A DNA stretch of 64,000 bases from contig CM043700.1 of assembly GCA_023935145.1 (NCBI GenBank), forward strand, positions 2,498,501 through 2,562,500. Direction: 5' to 3'. The notes under the pieces are model-generated. The model ran no database searches. It was not told the DNA's origin and was given only the letters and a program-made list of their open reading frames with translations. Source of the stretch: Bretschneidera sinensis (lineage: Eukaryota > Streptophyta > Magnoliopsida > Brassicales > Akaniaceae). Shown here one piece after another: positions 36,001 through 46,738 of this stretch. A program made the position numbers and the translations under genes. The first letter of the stretch is position 1. Every line of letters begins with the position of its first letter.

Positions 36001-39000
36001 TATCTTTAATGGACTCAACCAGTATCTCAGTTCCCTCAGAAGCCCTTCTATTGCGCTCTTTCCAAAGGAGAAGTTAATAGAATTTGATATATAACTAAAT
36101 TATAAACTCCAGTGACCACTGCTTAGCAATCAAGAGCTCACTATTAACTGCAAGTTCTTATATAATTTACATGATGTTAACGTACTGTTACTGTGAATCT
36201 TTTCTTTTATATAAGTAAAAAAATATAAATAAAGAAAAAAGCACCAAAGGGTGACCCTGGAAAAAAAATATCTATAAGATAGTAAACCACAAAATCTAAA
36301 AGCTCATTCTCATCCCAAAACAATTGCCCTTAAACCAAAAACTATGAGCATTGAACCATTTACCTCTAATCATATCAATAAGCTTATCTTACACGACAAA
36401 TGCATGGAAACTAGAGTTGAAAAAAACAAAGAGAGAATAAAGGAAGTGTACAACAAGAAGTGACCAATTTATAAAACAATCAATCTTACATGCTAGAAAA
36501 TTGTATAACCATCTATTCATATTTTCATTTGTTTAGATAAAAGCAGTTTACCATTAATTTTGAACATAATTTCACTTTATTTGGGGAGAAAGAAGTACCA
36601 TGTCAAGGACATATAGCATATATCACATAAACTATTACATTATTATAATATGATGTGAATATGAATATGAATAGGGGTGGAGCCAAGATTTTATGTTGGG
36701 GGAGCAAAGTTAATATAGACATACAAAAAATAAAAATAAAAATCCAGTTGTGGTGGTACCACTACTTTATATGTGCCTCTAAAAGTTAAAGAAAAAAGAA
36801 GAGAAGAAACGGTATTGAAAAGTAACCTGCACCATTTTTTGTTACTTCTCAAACTTATTTTGCACTAATCATGAGTGCAACAAAATACGATAGTAGCAAA
36901 TTATTATACTAATATCCAGTGCGTGTATATCTAAAATCAGGTAATTACAAGTATGGGAATTTTCGTCTCCTCATGTCTACCAACTGAATGTAATCACAAT
37001 TTGATTGTTCTATGATACTTGATTTATAGTGGTGTTGTTACTGTGTCAATTGCGGTACTACGTGTTTTCAGTGGGCCAACGAAGAAGAGTTCTTCACGTT
37101 ACACACGTGAAATTCATTGTGTGGATGTATAAACTTAAAATAGTTATCGCTTAGGAAAATGAATTTCTTTACAAGAAAAAAAAAGAGGAAATAAGGAAAA
37201 AGTAAATTGAATGGCACGACCAAACCCAATGTAATCTTTTATTACTGTTTGGATTGTATAGTGCTACACTGTTTCTTTGGTCCACTGATCTAGAGTGTGT
37301 GACTATAAACGGCTCGTGGCATATTTGAGCTAAGCAGACACATTTTCTCTCTACATTTTGGGCTTAATAGGTTTACATATTTGTGTTAATAGATTTCCAT
37401 TTTAAGACTCCATAAGTATTAGTTTTAGAGTTTGGTAAGTGTTTTACTCCATAAGTATTAGTTTTAGAGTTTGGTAAGTGTTTTTTTTTGGATAAGTAAG
37501 AGTTTGGTAAGTGTTGATGATGATTTTAACATATCTTTGAATTTACTATTGTTTGTCATAAAAACTTTGGGGTGGGCAGCAATGAAAAGTGGCCTCTCTA
37601 TCATAATCTACCATATGTGCATTCTGAAAAAACTTTTCGAGCTTAGGGGTTACCACGGCTCCCTCTGGTCCCCCTAGCTCACCCACTGTATATAAACAAC
37701 ATACAACAACTTTAGATTAAGCCAAAGCACATGTTTTTTGTTATTTTTAATAACAAGCTACAGTACACGTTAGTAGAAAAATGCAGCATAGTTTATTTAT
37801 TGAGGGAAAAATAAAGCATTTAAAATACACATACAATAATATAAAGAATTCTTACATAACTCAGTGTTACTGCATTTAATTTTTTTAATAAGTAAAAAGT
37901 GTATTATAAAGGCACTAAAGGGGTACAACCCAATGTATTATTTACAAGAAAGCAATTCAACAAACTCTAGAAAGTCTTCCTCATTTACAAAAAGTTCCCC
38001 TAAGCCAAAGTCTTAGACTATTGAACCAACTATCCCGAATCGCTTCTACGGCCCTTTCTTCATTGTCAAAAAGCGTTAATGCATTTATAATGCATATTGT
38101 CAAAAAGTGTAACAACAATGCAACTAATATACAATAAAAAATATATATACACTATACTAGCTAGCTGTTCAATATATATATATAAATACCAGCTGAAAAC
38201 CTTAATTGACTCTGATGATACACTGCTAAAGCCAGACCTCAAAGATTTTCCTCATTAGAACAGATTTAACAGATGAACACACCCCCCCCCCCCCCCCCGC
38301 CCCAAAAAAAAAAAAACCCCCCTTTCCAAAAAGATACTGACCACCAGGATAAATAAGAATCTAAGAAAATAATTTCTAAAGAATATGAGTCACCACAACT
38401 ATTTTAATCCCTAGATATGACTGTGAATTATTCCCAGCATGGACAGATTGCAATGATGCAAATTAAAATCAATCACATAGCCCAAATTTCAGCATAAAAT
38501 GATTAGATCCAGAGACCAAAAACAAAAGAAACCAAGGCAACACTATAATCTACCATAACAAAATCAAGAACATTTTACAGCTGTTCTGCATATCAATGCC
38601 CAATAGAGAGTTCTTTGATGAAAACTTTGAATTGTTTTATATAAAATTTAATGAAAGGCATATAATGATGGCAATGCAGCAAATATAAATAGCTAGCTAT
38701 ACGAGAGGAACACGTCAATGAAGAAAATAAACATGAAATCCAGATAATGACTTCATATAGTTTTCAATACTTGCTTTGTAAAAAGTACCTGCTGCAGGAT
38801 CATCAAATACAAGATTAAGTGATTGGCAGTCCGAGAAATACTGTTTGGCCAGTGACCTGAAATCAATGGTAGGTTCAGGTGATCTGGGTCGTGGAAAACG
38901 CAATGGTGAAGGAATTGAGATGGAAGATGGACCATTGAGCAAGGAATCTGGCTCACATAAGTAACCTGGCTTCCCTACCAAATCAACATGATACTCCCTG

Positions 39001-42000
39001 AAATGATACAGGTATGTTTCATCAGATGTCTGACATTTTGATAACATTAAAGTGTGAATAATGCTATTAAATTGGATACATTTACAATTTAGATCGTATC
39101 ATGATAATAAAGATATCAAAATGTGTACACTTAAATGTACTTATAAAAAAATGACTTGCACATAGATTAAAAAAAGGAAAAGAAAGAATTACAAAGCATA
39201 TACCGGAGTCAACTACTAGGTAAACATGTCTTAGGAAAGCTACTTTAGAGAAATTGTTGAATTTTTCATAAACAATGACATCAGCTTAATAAATGCAGCA
39301 TTCTTTTTTTTTGGTTTGTTAGCCCATACCTGAAGCAGCCAATCCAGCACCAACAAGGAGAGCCATTTTCCACAAACAGCTAAAACTAACTTATCCAATG
39401 CTCTCATTATAAATCCTAGACTTTAAAGATATTCAGCTCAAATAAAAAAATGACTTACATGTAGATTAAAAAAAGGAAAAGAAAGAATTACGAAGCATAT
39501 ACCGGAGTCAACTATGAGGTAAACATGTCTTAGGAAAGCTACTTTAGAGAAATTGTTGAATTTTTCATAAACAATGACATCAGCTTAATAAATGCAGCAT
39601 TCTATTTTTTGTTTGTTAGCCCATACCTGAAGCAGCCAATCCAGCAGCAACAAGGAGAGCAATTTTCCACAAACAGCTAAAACAAATTTATCCAATGATC
39701 TCATTATAAATTCTACACTTTAAAGATATTCAGCTCAAATAAGCATCTCTAATATGATAGCACATAACTCAATGCACCAGGGAACTAAATTCAAGGGATA
39801 CAATAATTTAACTACTTCACCCCAAGTTCAATATCACAGAATTGTTTTATGTAGTTTATTTATTCACTCACAGATCCATAGATACATGGCTGAAATTCTG
39901 CAAAGCAAACGGAATGTACAGTACTTTGAACATTCTTGTCTATGGGTATGCTACACAAGTTTCACAATTAAACCAGTTAAAGCTACTTTGAGTGAAATAC
40001 ATTACTAATTTACAATACTAATAGATACAAAAGTTACAAAAAGCATACCTATCAAGCCCAAACCGAACAAGACAAGAGGAAGCATCAGCTCTTTTACAAT
40101 ATTTGCAGCCTTTGGCTATTCGACATGGCAAATCAATTGTATCAGCTAGCACCTGCATATATCACATCATAAGTATCCCTGGATTCCATTATCCATCCAA
40201 GAGAAACAATGAATAACAAGAATTTGCACACACATTTATATGTAGTCCAGGCACAAAAAGAATATTCTACAATCACAGTAGATCTAAAAACACCAAAAAT
40301 TTCTTAAAAGCTGAAAATACTGGGAACAAGTCAACTTAATAGAAATTAAAAAAATGAACCTAATTATACAATAACGTCAAAAGTCATTTCAGTCAAGTAA
40401 GACTAAAACACCATAAAAAGTTGGGACCTCACTTTGAATAGTAAAGCCCGATCTCTGCAGAGACCAACAGAGAGGCTACCTATAGGAACCACAATAGATC
40501 CTAAGCAATCTTTTAGGTCATCAATGCACTCCCTCCAGATAGGAACAAATTCATCTTCTCCCGTGGTAGCTGAACCTCTTGTGATAACAACAAAAATTTG
40601 ATTACCAAGGTGTAATGAAAGTAGGCAAGGTCCAGGATTAATGGATATAAGGTGTATAAAACTTACCCCAAGCGATTGCAGACAAGCTTTGCAAGCTGAT
40701 CAACAACCTCTTTTGTGGTTATGCAGCTACAAGAAATGCTGTGGACGCTATTCTGGAGTTTCTTTAAGCTCGGATCGCTACGGAAATCAATTGAGACCAC
40801 TTCGATTGAAGAACCAATGCTAGTGTCAACAGACCTTAATGATTTAAGCGAAGGAATACGACCATTCTCATGCAGATCAGTGCACACAGTCCACACGTAT
40901 GGATCCATTCCATGAATCAAATAAAATCCATCAGGAACTTTGTCGAAGTATGATAAGCAGCCATTCACCTGATGATGACACATAATATTAAACCTCAAAA
41001 ACATATTTTTTTATAAGTAACGAAAAAAACCTCAAAAACATCAGAAAAAAGGATGATTACAAAAAATTACACCCTCCAACTAGTTAGTGGGAAAAAGATT
41101 CTAATTTCAACTGTTCTGAATCTCTTCATCACTGGAATCAACTGGACCACACACTAAAATTAGGCCAATTCTGCTATGCTACTTAAAAGGAAAATTTTCA
41201 AGACACTTTACCTGAACTCTTTCCTAGTCATGACTCATGACATATCCATGTCAACAAGACATGATTGCAATGGGTACAGGTAACCTACCAAACACTAGAA
41301 AATAATAAAAACCATTGTAGCAAATGATTCCAACACTCCATCACGCACACACACTGAACTAGACATCCAAACCCGATTCAGTATAGAATAGAACAAACCC
41401 TTTTTTTATCATCATATCAATTTGTACCTCCAAAGATTCTCTTTAGTGTAATAATCAGAAAGTGCTTATCAGACACATGTTTCATATAAATAAGACACCT
41501 CAACCATGTTATCCCTTTGAAAAATTAGGATTCACATCCCACTCCCCTTAACCTCATTTTCTCTCTCTATCCAATATGGACATAATTCATACCAGGTCTG
41601 CTAACCAACATATATCCGCCAAGGACAATCATCTAACTAATAAGGAACCTGTGCACCCAAACCCACAATTTCAAGGTGAAATCACCTAGCAATCATTCCA
41701 TGTGTTGCCAATGACATACAAAGCAATCCTTCTATGTGTTGCCAAATCAAAAGGCATACTTGCATTCTAATGTTAGACCAGCATCTCCAACCAGGAGATT
41801 ATTTTACATAATTTTTTTGCATAAAGGCTCCGTTTGTTTTACCGTAAAATCATTGTTGGAAAATGATTTCCATGTAAAATGATTTTTCATGATGTTTGAT
41901 GTGTAAAGTGTTTTATGTTAGAAATCATTTTACACCAAAACTATCATTTTAAAGGAAAATGACTTACAGAGTTTTTTGCCGTAAGTTGTTTTACAAGTGA

Positions 42001-44046
42001 ATGGAAAATGACTCTTTCTTTGAAAAACAACCCACTTTCCAACCTTCTTAAAAATTCTCTCTCACATGTTACACTACTAATCTCTCATTACTTATTTTCT
42101 ACATTTTCCTTCATTCATTTTCACACTTCGACCAAACAAAGATAGTCTAGTTGAAAAATCATAATTTTACATGGAACTAATTTTCCATGTAATTGGTTTT
42201 ACATTGTAATACACTTTACATGGAAACAAACGGAGCCAAAGAGATTTTTGGACATAATTATAGTGATATTTTTTTATAAGAATAATGACAATAAGTTCTT
42301 ATCATTTTCCCACTCAATAAATCACAAGGACATCAAGCTTAACAAAATAGATCTCTCACACATTCCATATCATATAATATGGTTTGCATACGCACCACAC
42401 GTGCCGCATTTACTGGTAGCACTTTACTTAAGATCGAAAGTGATTCATAGTTCAACATTTAGCCATCTATTCAGAGCATGCATAAGCTAAGCTGTCTTTT
42501 TTACTACGTCAATCCACATTCTTTTGACTTTGCAAATACACTTGTTCTCTCTTGGGCCTTTCCCTAATCAATGGGACTCCATCTCGTTTCATAGTAACAC
42601 TGCCCCGTAATTGCCAACAATTTATTTATTAGTGCACAATGAAAACATCTCAAACCGACTTCTCTCCTCTTGTTCTCTAGCTACTTCCTCGAAGAGCCTA
42701 AAATTCTTTCACATCAAACTTGTAAATTCTTTTCTCTTGGTTTTTAGTTGGTGTTCTTTTGCCCATCAACAAAATGGCAAATAATTAAAACATAAAGGCA
42801 ACAAATCCCTAATGCCATCAAAAGAGAACTTTGAGTGAGTTTACAAAAAGAATGGAAAGAATTACTATATATTATTTAGTTTTAATTCACATCCACAATA
42901 AGGACATTTGCCTAGTTTTTGACCCACATGTTTCTCTTATTCAGATAGCCAAATTTAAGCTGCGTTTAGCTATGGAAATTTTTTTTCATTTTCTATCTAC
43001 ATTTTTCTTAAAACTATGATTTGCACATTCTTAAAATAATTTGAAAAACAACGCTTACTTATTTTTCATCTTTTCAACATAATTTAGAAAACAATGAAAA
43101 CAATCTTTTTTGTTTCCCATCATTTCCAATATTAAGTTGAAAACATGAAAAACAAAAAAGAGTTGTTTTTAAATTATGTTAAGAACGTGCAAAGGAAAGT
43201 GTTCAAGAAAATGGGAATATTTTCCACAGCTAAACACACCATTAGTAACTCCAAAAATCTTCAGCCGAACGCATCTACTTTTCAGCTATTCTAAAATAAT
43301 TATCATCCAATTTCCTAATTCAAAGCAGAAATTTCTATACCAATCAAACCAACTCACAAACAACCACGATTAACCATCAAAAACAATAAAACCACAACAA
43401 ACCGTACCCAAAAGCGATGAGACACCGTTTCCGCCGAGCTCGACGACCCCGTCCTCAGCGCAGACTCGTCCGGCACCGGATCCAAAAAGTTCGGATCGTC
43501 TGCGCAAGTGGCCTCCGAAGAGAGCCGCAACGCCAACGCCAACTGCAACTGGTAGCTCTCCTCCGTCTGCTGCGCCCAGCTCTTCCCGGAAGACGATCCC
43601 CCCGTTGCCTCCGCCCTCAACTCGCCTCCCCCACCAACACCGAACTTAAAACCCTCATCGTGTATGTATCCAAACGCATCGAACTCGTTTGCAGCAGAAG
43701 TAGACAGCGTAGCCACGTAGTAGTCCCCCGAGATCGAGCTCTCTCCAAAGCTGCTCCCGCTCGATTGCCTCTGAAGCCCGACGGATGAAGAGTACAGGTT
43801 CCCAATCCGATTCGCTTGCTGATTCAATCTGTGATCGCTGTTCTGATCCCAATCGAATCCTCCTCTATCGGCTTTAGCTTTGTTGTTGTTTCCGCTGTTG
43901 TTGTTAGTTGTAGTGATGGCGCTCTTGTTATCGCTAGAAAGGGAGTCGTAGTACGAAGCCGGAGCTCCGGCGACGGAGACGGAGACCTGGTCGTCGGGAT
44001 ACTGGCTGAGGAGAGAGTAGTTGGATCTTCTACCGGGCATTTCCAT
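30061..44046 (-). CDS. CTR1: CTR1 Raf-like serine/threonine protein kinase, 15 coding exons
   Basis: Exons in transcript order: 44046-43408, 40968-40667, 40577-40433, 40152-40049, 38997-38789, 35576-35139, 34973-34933, 34068-34000, 33905-33805, 33664-33580, 33455-33357, 32737-32669, 32562-32431, 30350-30256 and 30169-30061. All introns are GT-AG and the frame is unbroken (878 aa; Arabidopsis CTR1 is ~820). The N-terminus [15 protein letters not shown] and the EDR1/CTR1-type regulatory domain (~185-440) are CTR1-specific. The kinase domain has the glycine loop G611-x-G613-x-x-G616, Lys631, HRD 727-729, DFG 747-749 and APE 772-774. Known role: at the ER with ethylene receptors it phosphorylates EIN2 and represses ethylene responses until ethylene binds. 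Introns after exons 1 and 5 are the largest (2.4 and 3.2 kb) and hold MITEs and LINE pieces. Confidence 0.96.
31180..31560. repeat. ~30-bp purine-rich minisatellite in CTR1 intron 13
   Basis: About a dozen imperfect units of the form GAGAGAAAGGATGCCGCCGC plus TGTCAAGGAG, 24-33 bp long, lie between exons 13 and 14. Units are close to multiples of three, so frames stay open on both strands (up to 202 codons on the minus strand, low complexity). It is not a gene. Confidence 0.85.
35752..36400 (-). mobile_element. Cluster of three LINE 3'-end fragments in CTR1 intron 5
   Basis: All read on the minus strand. (i) ~35752-35800: only the hairpin GCACC/GGTGC (35766-35780) and its tail. (ii) ~35840-36075: the WKERNRRA coding end, then [18 protein letters not shown], a GTACC-CCCTT-GGTGC hairpin and an A-rich tail. 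(iii) ~36215-36400: a second, more eroded copy with CACC-CTTT-GGTG and a tail ending TTACTTATATAAAA. They share the end structure of the RPF2 intron LINE but lie in the sense orientation of CTR1. Confidence 0.75.
37407..37483. repeat. 39-bp tandem duplication
   Basis: ACTCCATAAGTATTAGTTTT plus AGAGTTTGGTAAGTGTTT occurs at 37407 and 37446. The second copy is the target of the tail-only insertion just downstream. Confidence 0.9.
37466..37515 (-). mobile_element. LINE-tail-only micro-insertion with 17-bp target duplication
   Basis: AGAGTTTGGTAAGTGTT at 37466-37482 and 37499-37515 flanks 16 bp (37483-37498), which read TACTTATCCAAAAAAA on the minus strand. This is the LINE tail consensus with no LINE body. 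It lies in CTR1 intron 5. Confidence 0.65.
37878..38090 (-). mobile_element. LINE 3'-end fragment in CTR1 intron 5
   Basis: On the minus strand it encodes [13 protein letters not shown] near its 5' edge, then GTACC-CCTTT-AGTGC (a weakened hairpin), and ends TTTTTACTTATTAAAAAAA. Same family as the copies at 2.2, 4.5 and 35.8-36.4 kb. Confidence 0.7.
38282..38298. repeat. Poly-C run beside poly-A
   Basis: Seventeen C, then GCCCC, A(12) and C(7). It is an unusual homopolymer cluster in a CTR1 intron. Its length may be an assembly error. Confidence 0.8.
39147..39742. repeat. 299-bp tandem duplication in CTR1 intron 4
   Basis: Copies start near 39147 and 39446 and agree closely over their length (ATACCGGAGTCAACTA, GTAAACATGTCTTAGGAAAG, CAAACAGCTAAAAC, GATATTCAGCTCAAATAA). 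Each contains a short exon-like stretch on the minus strand (ATGGCTCTCCTTGTT... or its TTG variant, then CTTCAG/GTATGG). The copies differ by a few percent. Confidence 0.9.
40991..41041 (-). mobile_element. LINE-tail-only micro-insertion with 14-bp target duplication
   Basis: AACCTCAAAAACAT at 40991-41004 and 41028-41041 flanks 23 bp (41005-41027) whose minus strand contains TTACTTATAAAAAAAT. This matches the tail of the LINE in RPF2 intron 2. It sits in CTR1 intron 1, close to exon 2. Confidence 0.65.
41826..42237. mobile_element. MITE with 14-bp perfect terminal inverted repeats
   Basis: GGCTCCGTTTGTTT at 41826-41839 is exactly inverted at 42224-42237. The 412-bp interior is non-coding with further inverted words (TTCCATGTAAAATGATTTTT on the left, ACATGGAAAATT-type on the right). 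AAA flanks both sides and may be a 3-bp target duplication. It lies in CTR1 intron 1. The superfamily was not determined. Confidence 0.8.
42959..43240. mobile_element. Second MITE-like element in CTR1 intron 1
   Basis: The left end GCTGCGTTTAGCTATGGAAA pairs with the right end, whose complement is GGTGTGTTTAGCTGTGGAAA (17 of 20 matching). The interior is about 240 bp, AT-rich and internally palindromic. No clear target duplication was found. Confidence 0.65.
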
Positions 44047-44076
44047 GGAGGATTTCGAAGAGGGAAATTTTCTTGA

Positions 44077-44109
44077 TCATAAAACCCTAGAAACCCTAGG
44101 AACCGCCAT
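44077..44109 (-). promoter_or_regulatory. 10-codon upstream ORF in the CTR1 leader
   Basis: An ATG at 44109 opens MAVPRVSRVL and stops at TGA 44077-44079, 30 bp before the CTR1 start codon. It is in the same frame but closed. If the transcript starts upstream of 44109, this short ORF could lower CTR1 translation. The transcription start is not visible. Confidence 0.6.
44080..44099 (-). promoter_or_regulatory. Paired telo-box-like motifs in the CTR1 leader
   Basis: AAACCCTAG occurs twice on the plus strand (the template strand of CTR1). Telo-boxes near start sites are common in plant housekeeping genes. Here they also form the body of the upstream ORF. Pyrimidine-rich CTCTTTCTCTCTCT lies just upstream on the plus strand. 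Confidence 0.5.
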
Positions 44110-46738
44110 TGAGGTCCGATGAGTTTATTCACTCTTTCTCTCTCTAGAATTTTTCTCGGGATTTTTACCTCTTCTTTTCTCTCTTTAGAATTTTGATTGT
44201 CGGAGAGAGAAAGAAAGTGCGTTGCTGTTTTATTCAGTGGCGTAATGGCAATATTCCCAGATTGTGCTATTTTTCTTCTCTTTTTTAATGATGTGGAAAT
44301 GAATATTCTTCTTTTCGGTGAAAGCTGAAACCCCGAAATTTCGGTTCACATGTTGATTAGGGGAATTGGTGGAGCTTTCCCGTTGTGTTATACCTTCCAC
44401 GTTCAACCTTGTCCAACGAGCTCGTACATTCCCGGTTTGATGAATATAACTGATTTAACACGAAAATCCACGTGCCTTTATGGATTGTGAGATGGACCTT
44501 CTCGTCTCAGTTATCAGTTATTCAGTTGCATGCACCTACTTCTTTTTATTTTTCCTTTTGTATATAGTTATATGATTTAGGAGTATTTTTATTTTCTTAG
44601 TGGTTAAACATTTTTCATAAGAATAAATTACAGTTAAAAACATCTTTTTTGAGATTTCTTTTTCTATTTCCCATACAAATTTAGGGTAATTTCAAAATTT
44701 GCTATGTTGAGTCTGATCTTTGTTATTAAATCAATAAATAAAATTTATATCTATAAATTATATCAGATTATTATGATTATAATATATTATTTTGATGCTA
44801 TGCTAGTGAAATGTATATTTAATTTTTTTTTTCAAACCTCATGTACCTTACTCAAATTGTCAAAGAAAATTAATTGTAATTTCAATTTAAGTAACCATTG
44901 AGCTAAAAAATTAAATATTAAAGATTTAGTTTTGATACTTTACAAAAATCTTATACGATTTTTCTTTCTCGTCATCTTTTAATATATTTGTGTTTGGGCA
45001 GCAGGACTATAAATATACACTTGAAATTGTGTACAATATTATCCATCACAATTTGCTTGCATAAAAGAATAATCATATCAGAGAAAAACTATTTTTTTTA
45101 TTATAATCGTATATATCAGTAAGCTGAAAATATTGAAAAATCACTTTTTCAATTTTCTTTTTTATGTAAGTAATTTTTCTCACAATTAGATAATAGCATG
45201 TGATACATGATGAATAAAAAGGTAAACCCATGACTCAAGAACATTAATCAATTAAAAGATGAACAATACTGACCAAAAACATGACCCACCAAAAGTGCCT
45301 ACGTCATCGTCGCTGTCGCCGAAACCTTGATCTCCCAATGATCCTAGAAGTCTCTAGAGGCAATAGAGATCTCACAACAAGGGTGGAGCACGATGATTGC
45401 TCTGGAAGGCACTCCGCAATCTATGAAGACACGTCGGTCAAGCAAGGGCAATTCAAAGAGTTAACTTAGCCGATGGCCAACCTGGCAGCTCAGATCGGGA
45501 GTTTGATTCCGGCTAATCGGCCACAAGGATCACGATGAGAAAAATCATACCAAAAGCCCTCGCCTTTGGTATGATCATCTGTACACAGGAACCATGCAAA
45601 ACTATTAACAATTCCTTTAAGTATCGAAGTGTGGAAATGAGGAAGAGGTAGACGCGGGAGACGAATTCACGCTAGAGCAAATGATGATTCATATTTCAGA
45701 TTGAAAGCGAGAGTCCACTGAAACAATCAGAACAACTGATTATCAATCAGATGATTACCTCTTGTCCAAGCCTTGATAAAATGAGAAGAGGATTGCAGCT
45801 ATATCATCACATGACGCACATCCAACCAATTATCGTTGGTTTATCGAGTGCCCAGGTTCTGATGGCTTCTATAATGACGGACGACCACCTGAAAAGTTCG
45901 CTACTAAGGTTGTAGCAAAGGTAACATTGGCCTTAGACAATTCCACTACTGAAAGCAAAAAAGCAGGCTCACCATCAATTTTTGCAACATTTCAATTAGG
46001 AATAATCAACTCCGGCAACAAAGGCTTTCTTATGTTGAAAAGACAGCGTCGAAACAGTCAGGATGGTCGCAAAAGAAGCAGGTGGTGAGACATTGAAAGC
46101 GACCGCAAGGCAGAGCTTCTAGGGAATAAGGATGTGAATGCAAAGAAGGGAGACGAGGAAACGAATCAGAAGGAGGAGTTGTTCCCATTCACCGGCAACA
46201 CAACCAGCAGTGGAAGTCATCATCAAAGAATATTAGGATTTAGGGTTTTCACATGGTGTATATTAAGGTAAATCGGCAAGAACCAGTTATTATACCATGA
46301 TGATTTTATGTTATTGTACTATCTAATTATTAGTTTTTTTCTTTTAAAAAAATGCCTTGAATTTTAATTTAAGCCTTTTTATTTATATACACTCTTTGGT
46401 GTTTGGATTTTCATTTACCAATTAAATCAACACAGTTGAAGCATAATAAGTATGTTGTAAGGACGGATCGGGATCATTATCTTGAGGGCGAAGTAGTCGA
46501 TCTAAATTTTTAATTATGGGATTAAAAATTCATCAAATTATATTTTTAAAAAATCATGCTAACAATTTAACCCTAGTAAAAAATTATCTAAGCTCAAATT
46601 AGTTATTATTAATATTAATAAAAAATCACAATATTATTTAGTTAATAAATAAAATAATTAACATAAAGCAATCAACAATGAATAAAAATATATTAGTAAT
46701 TAGAAGAAAAAAAATCTTAGTACAAAATCTTCAATAAT
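44110..46738. other. CTR1 upstream region and unclassified sequence
   Basis: The first ~300 bp hold the likely CTR1 promoter (GA-rich on the minus strand). 44300-45200 is AT-rich. 45230-46230 has higher GC and broken frames on the plus strand, so it may be an eroded retroelement or gene fragment, but no domain was recognised. 46230-46738 is AT-rich. Confidence 0.45.

Noticed and set aside
36664..37250. Possible extra gene inside CTR1 intron 5
   Set aside because: AT-rich with stops in all frames; the only recognisable pieces in this intron are LINE 3' ends and simple repeats.
42248..42490. 81-codon plus-strand frame after the MITE
   Set aside because: It lies in CTR1 intron 1, AT-rich, without domain features or splice context.
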